From an uncultured Eubacteriales bacterium (lineage in GTDB: Bacteria > Bacillota > Clostridia > Peptostreptococcales > Anaerovoracaceae): DNA of 38,824 nucleotides. Under the pieces are notes generated by a model, which made no database searches, was not told the origin of the DNA, and saw nothing but the letters and a program-made list of their open reading frames with translations. This document shows positions 34,017 through 38,824 of this stretch, piece after piece. How positions within the stretch are numbered: the stretch's first letter is position 1; every line of letters starts with the position of its first letter. The translations under genes were made by a program, and so were the position numbers. The stretch is from positions 1 through 38,824 of the forward strand of contig UQEW01000013.1 of assembly GCA_900540145.1 (NCBI GenBank). The letters are read 5' to 3'.

Positions 34017-34050
34017 AAAACAGTTGCAATGATATTGCAGCTGTTTTATT
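34017..34050 (+). terminator. Hairpin between the tadZ-like gene and tadA
   Basis: AAAACAG (34017-34023) pairs with CTGTTTT (34041-34047), continued inward by TGCA/TGCA with one G-U pair. It looks like an attenuator. A possible promoter (TTGCAG-17-TGTAAT, 34035-34063) overlaps its end. Confidence 0.55.
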
Positions 34051-34097
34051 ATAATATTGTAATGTAAAATAATTACAAAAAAGGGAAATAATATAAA

Positions 34098-35321
34098 ATG
34101 AAAAAGCTTGTTGAAGACATACTTACTGATGTGCGAAACAGGATAGCTTCAGAAGAAACAGTAGATGATATCAAGGCCAAAGAGATAATCCTGCAAGAGA
34201 TATTTAAAAGACCTGTTCTTGCTCAGGAAGATATGCATACGCTCATATCTAAATATGAAAACATTTTTTATAAGACGCGGAGCCGGCTGGGAATATTGAA
34301 ACCTCTAGTAGATGATCCGGATATAACAGAGATCATGGTTAACGGTCCTGATATCATTTTTGTTGAAAAGGCAGGAATTCTCAGCAAGATGGATATGGCT
34401 TTTGACAGCGTAGGCGAATTGGAAGAAGTAATGCAAAATATAGCAGCTCAAGTTCATCGCGAAATAAACGAGCTTAATCCGATTGTTGACGCGAGGCTGG
34501 CTGATGGTTCAAGGGTAAACGGAGTTTACAAAAATGTAGCAGTGAACGGTCCTATCCTTACCATAAGGAAATTTTCAAACAGGTATATGAAGATGGATGA
34601 GCTTATAGACAATGGTACTGTAAGCGAGGACGGAGCGTTTCTTTTGAAGGCTCTGACTTATTACGGATATAATGTTTTCGTCAGCGGAGGAACATCCTCA
34701 GGGAAGACCACATTGCTTAATGCTTTGAGTGAGTTTATTCCCAAACACGACAGAGTAATAGTCATTGAGGACTCGTCAGAATTGCAGCTTGGATACATAG
34801 AAAACCTTGTACGTATGGAATGCAGGCAAGGCAATACTTATGGCAAAGGCAAGATAACTATGTCTCAGCTCATAAGGACAAGCCTGAGGATGAGACCTGA
34901 CAGAATTATCGTAGGGGAGGTCAGAGGGGAAGAAGTGCTGGATATGCTGCAGGCCATGAATACCGGCCATGCGGGAAGTATGAGCACAGGACACGGAAAT
35001 TCTATAGAAGGCATGCTTAGACGTCTTGAAGCGATGTATATGATGGCTATGCCTCTGGATTTGGATGCGATAAGAGTTCAGATTGCTGAAGCAATAGACA
35101 TAATGATTCACGTAGAAAAAATAAGAGGACAAAGAAAAATAACAGAGATTTCTGAGCTGGCTTCTTATGAATCAGGACGGTTTACAATGGTTTCGTTGAT
35201 GAGGATAGATGATAAAGGCAGGCTGGCATTTACGGGCAATAAGATGATAAAACAGGATAAGTTTAAGAGGGGAGATACAGTATATCTTGAAAGATTACAA
35301 AAGCTTGGAATTATCTGCTGA
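34098..35321 (+). CDS. tadA: TadA/CpaF-type pilus assembly ATPase
   Basis: The 407-residue cytoplasmic ATPase has Walker A GGTSSGKTTLLNAL (197-210), the acidic RDR-like region VIVIEDSSELQL, Walker B RIIVGEVRGEEVLDMLQAMN and the His box STGHGNSIEGMLRRLE. The N-terminal domain includes PDITEIMVNGPDIIFVE and the conserved ELNPIVDARLADGSRVNGV. The CpaF/TadA group powers assembly of Flp pili. GGGAAATA precedes the ATG. Its 3' end overlaps the tadB start by 35 bases, so the genes are probably coupled. Confidence 0.95.
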   Translation: MKKLVEDILTDVRNRIASEETVDDIKAKEIILQEIFKRPVLAQEDMHTLISKYENIFYKTRSRLGILKPLVDDPDITEIMVNGPDIIFVEKAGILSKMDMAFDSVGELEEVMQNIAAQVHREINELNPIVDARLADGSRVNGVYKNVAVNGPILTIRKFSNRYMKMDELIDNGTVSEDGAFLLKALTYYGYNVFVSGGTSSGKTTLLNALSEFIPKHDRVIVIEDSSELQLGYIENLVRMECRQGNTYGKGKITMSQLIRTSLRMRPDRIIVGEVRGEEVLDMLQAMNTGHAGSMSTGHGNSIEGMLRRLEAMYMMAMPLDLDAIRVQIAEAIDIMIHVEKIRGQRKITEISELASYESGRFTMVSLMRIDDKGRLAFTGNKMIKQDKFKRGDTVYLERLQKLGIIC

Positions 35322-36030
35322 AAGAAAAATCTTTTTCTATCTGTGTGTGATGGCGGCATCATTGTTTGTGGGGTGGCTCTTTTACGATAATTTATTTTCA
35401 AGCATACCCATTGCGGCTTTGCTGGCACAGCTTAAAACAAAATATGCAAAGATGATACGCCGCAAAGAAAAGAGCAAATTGACACTGCAATTTAAAGATA
35501 TTATGTATTCGATTACAGCATTTATTGCGTCAGGTAGAAGTCTCAGTCAAAGTTTGGAAGAGTCGATAGAATTTTGGAGGGGCACTTATGATGAAAAGGA
35601 TTATATGATACTCGAATTAAAAAATATGACGAAAAGAATGCGAGAAGGCGGTGAGAGAGATGTGGATCTTTTGAGGGAACTGGCGGAGCGGAGCGATATA
35701 GAGGATATCAGAGACTTTGTTATGGTATGCGATACATGCAAAAAAACAGGAGGAGATTTTCCTAAAGCCGTATCGAGATGTGCAGATATCATAGGAGATA
35801 AGATGTCGATGGAAAGGGAACTCAGCGTAATGGCAGCTCAAAAAAGATTTGAAGGCAGGATAATTGGAATGGCTCCTTTCTTTATTATTTTTTTCATAAA
35901 GCTTATGTCTCCGGAATATTTACATCCTTTAAATTACACGCCTGAAGGAAGGATGATTGCTACAATGGCGCTGTTGATGATAGGAACAGGTTTTTTACTT
36001 ATGGAAAGGATGAATGAGATTGAATTCTAA
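35287..36030 (+). CDS. tadB: TadB-like type II secretion F-domain membrane protein
   Basis: This is a 247-residue integral membrane protein. Two N-terminal segments (about 15-50) are followed by a cytoplasmic T2SSF domain: FKDIMYSITAFIASGRSLSQ, then CDTCKKTGGDFPKAVSRCAD. Two C-terminal segments follow (about 198-240). This matches TadB, the inner-membrane platform of the Tad machine. The start chosen is TTG 35287, 12 bases after GGGGAG; a second TTG at 35305 has no ribosome binding site. It is shorter than many TadB proteins (about 320 residues). Confidence 0.85.
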   Translation: MKDYKSLELSAERKIFFYLCVMAASLFVGWLFYDNLFSSIPIAALLAQLKTKYAKMIRRKEKSKLTLQFKDIMYSITAFIASGRSLSQSLEESIEFWRGTYDEKDYMILELKNMTKRMREGGERDVDLLRELAERSDIEDIRDFVMVCDTCKKTGGDFPKAVSRCADIIGDKMSMERELSVMAAQKRFEGRIIGMAPFFIIFFIKLMSPEYLHPLNYTPEGRMIATMALLMIGTGFLLMERMNEIEF

Positions 36031-36517
36031 AGAAAAGAAGAATTTAGAAATGAGACGTGAAGATATAATCATGTCTGTTCCGACGTTTATAAATCAGTTG
36101 TTATTGCTTTTAAGCAGCGGAATGGTGCTGCAAGAGGCGCTCAAAATGATAGCGGTTAAATATGGAGAAGAAGATAAGAGAAAAAATTATTTTGCGTATT
36201 CCGTATATGAAATTTATAGGCGCACAGAAGAAAATGGGGAAGATTTTTTAAAAGTTTTTTGTAATTTTGGAAAAGAATCACAAGTAAAGGAACTTTCAAG
36301 ACTGGCAAGAATATTGCAGGATAGCCGTGAAAGGGGAACTCAATTATGGGATAAGCTGGCAAAAGAAGGGGAAAACCTGTGGGCTGAAAGACGAAGAAGA
36401 GTAACAGAGAAGATAAGATTAGTTGATAGCAAGATGAGTTTTCCACTGGGGCTGATGATGCTGGCTTTAATAATAATTACGGCAGCACCTGCCATGTTGC
36501 AGATGTATATAAATTAA
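36014..36517 (+). CDS. tadC: TadC-like short T2SSF-domain protein
   Basis: The 167-residue protein overlaps the tadB end by 17 bases, with GAAAGGATGA before the ATG. VPTFINQLLLLLSSGMVLQE and ARILQDSRERGTQLWDKLAK are the T2SSF pattern, and one membrane segment lies at 145-165. It lacks the N-terminal membrane segments of most TadC proteins. It would partner TadB in the platform. The reduced size could be a real lineage feature, since the start region is constrained by the overlapping gene. Confidence 0.78.
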   Translation: MRLNSKEKKNLEMRREDIIMSVPTFINQLLLLLSSGMVLQEALKMIAVKYGEEDKRKNYFAYSVYEIYRRTEENGEDFLKVFCNFGKESQVKELSRLARILQDSRERGTQLWDKLAKEGENLWAERRRRVTEKIRLVDSKMSFPLGLMMLALIIITAAPAMLQMYIN

Positions 36518-36532
36518 AAGGAGGGGATGGAT

Positions 36533-36697
36533 ATGAGAAAACAAGTAATAAAATTCTTGTTCAACAAGCAAGGTATGGAAATGGTACAGGTGGCTATATT
36601 GGTGGCCATTGCCATTACTTTAGGCCTTATTTTCAAGTCGGAAATCACTGATTTTGTCAACGATACTTTCGGCTCTCTCAATAAAAGTAAATTTTAG
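36533..36697 (+). CDS. Flp-like type IVb pilin (Flp1-like), 54 residues
   Basis: This short gene starts at ATG 36533, 8 bases after AAGGAGG. The N-terminal charged part MRKQVIKFLFNKQG is followed by MEMVQVAILVAIAITLGLIF, a single hydrophobic segment with an early Glu, then a short polar tail. This is the layout of Flp/Flp1-like pilins of Firmicutes, which are cut after the Gly by a prepilin peptidase and polymerise into the filament. Its place between tadC and the TadE-like gene fits. No prepilin peptidase gene lies in the window. Too small for standard ORF cutoffs but well supported. Confidence 0.85.
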   Translation: MRKQVIKFLFNKQGMEMVQVAILVAIAITLGLIFKSEITDFVNDTFGSLNKSKF

Positions 36698-36707
36698 AGG
36701 CGATTTA

Positions 36708-36953
36708 ATGTTCAAGAATAAGAAAGGAAGCATTTATGTGGAAGCTTCTCTGGTAATGCCGGCGGCGTGTCTGATATGTATAGCTTTAATCTATATAACG
36801 ATGTTTTTCTATACTGAAATAAGACGGCAAGTGGATAGTCATGCAGTGGAATTGGAAAAATGGTCGGAGAAAAAAAGTTCATCATATGTGAGATCAGTCG
36901 ATAAAATGGAGGATGAGTTTTATCGTTATAATGAGAAAAAAGTTTTTGAATAA
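36708..36953 (+). CDS. TadE-like pseudopilin
   Basis: The 81-residue protein runs from ATG 36708, 10 bp after the Flp stop, with AGAGG upstream. KKGSIYVEASLVMPAACLIC is the TadE-type N-terminus with a conserved Glu in the membrane segment, followed by a charged external tail. TadE-like proteins are minor pilins of the Tad system. It is short for the family, which usually has a larger external domain. Its 3' end overlaps the next gene. Confidence 0.8.
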   Translation: MFKNKKGSIYVEASLVMPAACLICIALIYITMFFYTEIRRQVDSHAVELEKWSEKKSSSYVRSVDKMEDEFYRYNEKKVFE

Positions 36954-38193
36954 GAAAGGCTCTTTTACTGTATTCGCTTTAATGCTTTTTATGTCTGTAC
37001 TTATCGCTGTAATAGCGGCAATAAATGCTGCATGCAATGTGGCTTTGCAGGGCACAGTTAATAGTCTGGGCAAACTGTGGAGTGAAAGCATACTTGGAGA
37101 ATACGATTTATTTCTGAAGGACAGATACGGTATATTTGGCTTTTACGGATATGATCATTTAATTGAAGAAAAATTGAGATTCTATTCTAATTATTCTTTT
37201 TATGATAAAAAGCATATAAAAGTAAAAGAAATAAAAGCGGATGTTGACTCGTATTCATTGATCAATATGCCAATGTTAAAAAAGCAGATAGAAGAAGCTG
37301 TTATTTATATGGCAAAACCTAAAGAGTATAAAATAATGACTGAAAATACAGAAGTTGATGGAACAAGGACAGAAAACAGATATATAAAAAGCTTGTGGGT
37401 AGAAAGAGGTTTACCTTCTTATGGTAAAACAGAAAAGATTTATTTGATAGAACTAATCGAAGCGATTAAAGACGGCATCAATTTTGATAGTATCACAGGC
37501 GACATGGTTTTGGATAAGTATATTTTTACTTTTTTTAAAAACAAGATGAATCAAAAGCAATTAGGTGATACTTATTTCAACTTAGAAACTGAATATATTA
37601 TAAGCGGCCAACTAAGTGATTCAGAGTCGGAAAAGGATGTGAAAGGCAAAATAAAGACAATGCGCAACATGTTGAATCTCTTTTACCTTTACGGATGTAC
37701 GGAGAAGCGGCAGGCTGTTTTGGCTATGGCGCAGGCCATAACTCCGGGGCCGGCTGCAGTGCTTACACAGGCTGTAATGATGGAAACGTGGGCATATATG
37801 GAGGCAGAGAACGATATAAATATATTATATAGCGGAAAGACAGTCCCACTTCTAAAAAAAGACTGCAATTGGGCTCTGTCTCTTGAAAATGTTTTCGGTA
37901 CATCAGATTCGACGGAAGAACAAGGGAATAAAGAAATAGGTGGAGGCATTGAAAAGAAAAATGACTCGTATATTTTGCCGCAGGTAGTAGAAGGTGATGA
38001 ATATGAAAACTATCTTAGGATATTGTTGATTGGACTGACAGAAGAAACAAAGCTGCTGAGAATTGCTGATCTGATTCAGATTAATGGAAAGTATCTTTAC
38101 TGTGACTCTTTTTTAATCAAAGACTACTGCCTGGGATTGGAATACAATATGAAGGTTAACGATTATGAAGGTACATTTAAAGAAACTTATTGA
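36931..38193 (+). CDS. TadG/DUF5702-like Tad-locus membrane protein
   Basis: The protein has 420 residues from ATG 36931. An ATG at 36913 is in frame but directly abuts its GGAGG, so the exact start is uncertain. The N-terminus KKGSFTVFALMLFMSVLIAV is a single membrane anchor, followed by WSESILGEYDLFLKDRYGIF, a segment that resembles DUF5702 proteins of clostridial Tad loci. The remainder is a large external domain of unknown fold. It overlaps the preceding gene by 23 bases and the following one by 29. A role as a minor pilin or adhesin is inferred from position only. Confidence 0.72.
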   Translation: MRKKFLNKKGSFTVFALMLFMSVLIAVIAAINAACNVALQGTVNSLGKLWSESILGEYDLFLKDRYGIFGFYGYDHLIEEKLRFYSNYSFYDKKHIKVKEIKADVDSYSLINMPMLKKQIEEAVIYMAKPKEYKIMTENTEVDGTRTENRYIKSLWVERGLPSYGKTEKIYLIELIEAIKDGINFDSITGDMVLDKYIFTFFKNKMNQKQLGDTYFNLETEYIISGQLSDSESEKDVKGKIKTMRNMLNLFYLYGCTEKRQAVLAMAQAITPGPAAVLTQAVMMETWAYMEAENDINILYSGKTVPLLKKDCNWALSLENVFGTSDSTEEQGNKEIGGGIEKKNDSYILPQVVEGDEYENYLRILLIGLTEETKLLRIADLIQINGKYLYCDSFLIKDYCLGLEYNMKVNDYEGTFKETY

Positions 38194-38818
38194 GAAGACC
38201 GGAAAAAAAGGCAGTTATGTGACTGAAGCGGCGATTGTCATGCCTGTATTGATTTTATCTGTTTGCGCCATGTTATTGATCATAAAAATTGCAGCTGTGT
38301 GTGAAGGAATATGGTTTGCAGAAGTTGAGGAAATGAGAAATGCGGGTCTTGATACCTATAAAAAAATAACAAATGTTTCCCTTTGCAAGAAAATAGAAGA
38401 AAAGGTATTGAGCTCTGAAAAATCATTGACGGATTTTAAAGTTGAAGAATGTAAATCTCTTCATGAAAGAAATGGTATAAAGGATTTAATTTCAATTAAT
38501 AGCAAAGCAGATTTTAATGTTGTCAATCCTATAGGCATAGACGGAAAGATAACTCTTAACACAAAGATTATTTCCAGAGCATTCACCGGAACCCTTAGAG
38601 ACTCATCTCCGCTGCCGGAAGCTGACTTTAAAGAAAGAGGAGAAGCGGAAGAAGTATGGGTTTTTCCAAGATATGGCATAAGATTTCATGTTAAGGAGTG
38701 TCGCTATATGAAAATTTATGATAAGAAAGGAAGTTGTAAGTTAGTGATGGACAAGAAGGAAGCCGAGATGAAGGGATTTACACCTTGCTTGGAATGTGGA
38801 GGTGCTGCAAATGCTTGA
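38165..38818 (+). CDS. TadE-like protein with C-terminal His/Cys metal-site motif
   Basis: This is a 217-residue protein. KKGSYVTEAAIVMPVLILSV (14-33) is a TadE-type N-terminal anchor with the conserved Glu. Residues about 60-150 are not recognised. The C-terminus EVWVFPRYGIRFHVKECRYM ends in GFTPCLECGG: His175-x3-Cys179 with Cys208-x2-Cys211 forms a possible zinc site. This resembles the HxxxC...CxxC tail domain (related to the Ada metal site) found at the ends of some exported nucleases and ComEC-like proteins. It overlaps the previous gene by 29 bases. Confidence 0.8.
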   Translation: MKVHLKKLIEKTGKKGSYVTEAAIVMPVLILSVCAMLLIIKIAAVCEGIWFAEVEEMRNAGLDTYKKITNVSLCKKIEEKVLSSEKSLTDFKVEECKSLHERNGIKDLISINSKADFNVVNPIGIDGKITLNTKIISRAFTGTLRDSSPLPEADFKERGEAEEVWVFPRYGIRFHVKECRYMKIYDKKGSCKLVMDKKEAEMKGFTPCLECGGAANA

Positions 38819-38824
38819 TAAACA
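38811..38824 (+). CDS. Start of a further Tad-locus gene, cut by the window edge
   Basis: ATG 38811 follows GGAGG (38798-38802) at 8 bp and overlaps the preceding stop codon in another frame, the same overlap style as upstream genes. Only M-L-D-K and part of the next codon are visible, so no function can be given. Confidence 0.5.

Overview
The window looks like chromosomal DNA from a Gram-positive, low-to-mid GC anaerobe of the Clostridia. The evidence is a T-box leader on ileS, strong AGGAGG-type ribosome binding sites, a YlmC/YmxH-type (sporulation lineage) protein, a BMP/Nup-type nucleoside ABC transporter, a Tad pilus locus without a secretin, and a sigma-54 activator paired with an amino acid dehydrogenase. 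A family-level guess (Anaerovoracaceae or relatives) is inference only.

Layout. (1) 1-~600: the 3' end of a tyrosine-recombinase integrase, frameshifted at a six-A run, marks the edge of an integrative element. (2) 627-4863 (minus strand): a Na+/amino acid symporter (AGCS), an alanine dehydrogenase-family enzyme, and a PAS/AAA+/Fis sigma-54 activator. A clean -24/-12 sigma-54 promoter precedes the dehydrogenase, and a 49-nt palindrome lies about 107 bp upstream of its predicted start site. (3) 4864-6608: a long gene-free region with 22-bp tandem repeats, two identical 136-bp direct repeats, at least four terminator-like hairpins, an Ile-type T-box leader and a 107-bp tandem duplication just before ileS. 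(4) 6609-16941: type 2 ileS, two MacB-like ATPase-permease fusions, rlmN, a small P-loop protein and a CoA-type NUDIX hydrolase. (5) 17077-22982: a secreted CAP-domain protein and a four-gene BMP/Nup-type ABC uptake operon with an intercistronic terminator-like hairpin. (6) 23050-28020: a YgiQ-type radical SAM protein, an acyl-CoA synthetase-like enzyme and an orphan beta-class DNA methyltransferase. (7) 28167-31789: a phosphate module (Pit, DUF47/PhoU-like, Na/Pi cotransporter-PhoU fusion) preceded by four hexamers at exact 11-bp spacing that resemble a PhoP box. (8) 31887-32886: a divergent pair, YlmC/YmxH and a TepA-type ClpP-fold protease. (9) 32926-end: a Tad/Flp pilus locus (TadZ-like, TadA, TadB, TadC, a 54-residue Flp-like pilin, TadE-like proteins and a TadG-like protein), running off the right edge.

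How the parts fit. The sigma-54 activator probably senses an amino acid or related signal and turns on the dehydrogenase. The symporter would supply substrate from its own sigma-70-type promoter. The phosphate genes form one operon and the pilus genes another, with overlapping reading frames that suggest translational coupling. The least familiar pieces are the repeat- and hairpin-rich region upstream of ileS and the last complete pilus gene, a TadE-like protein with a C-terminal His/Cys metal-site motif. No CRISPR array, rRNA, tRNA or complete mobile element was seen.
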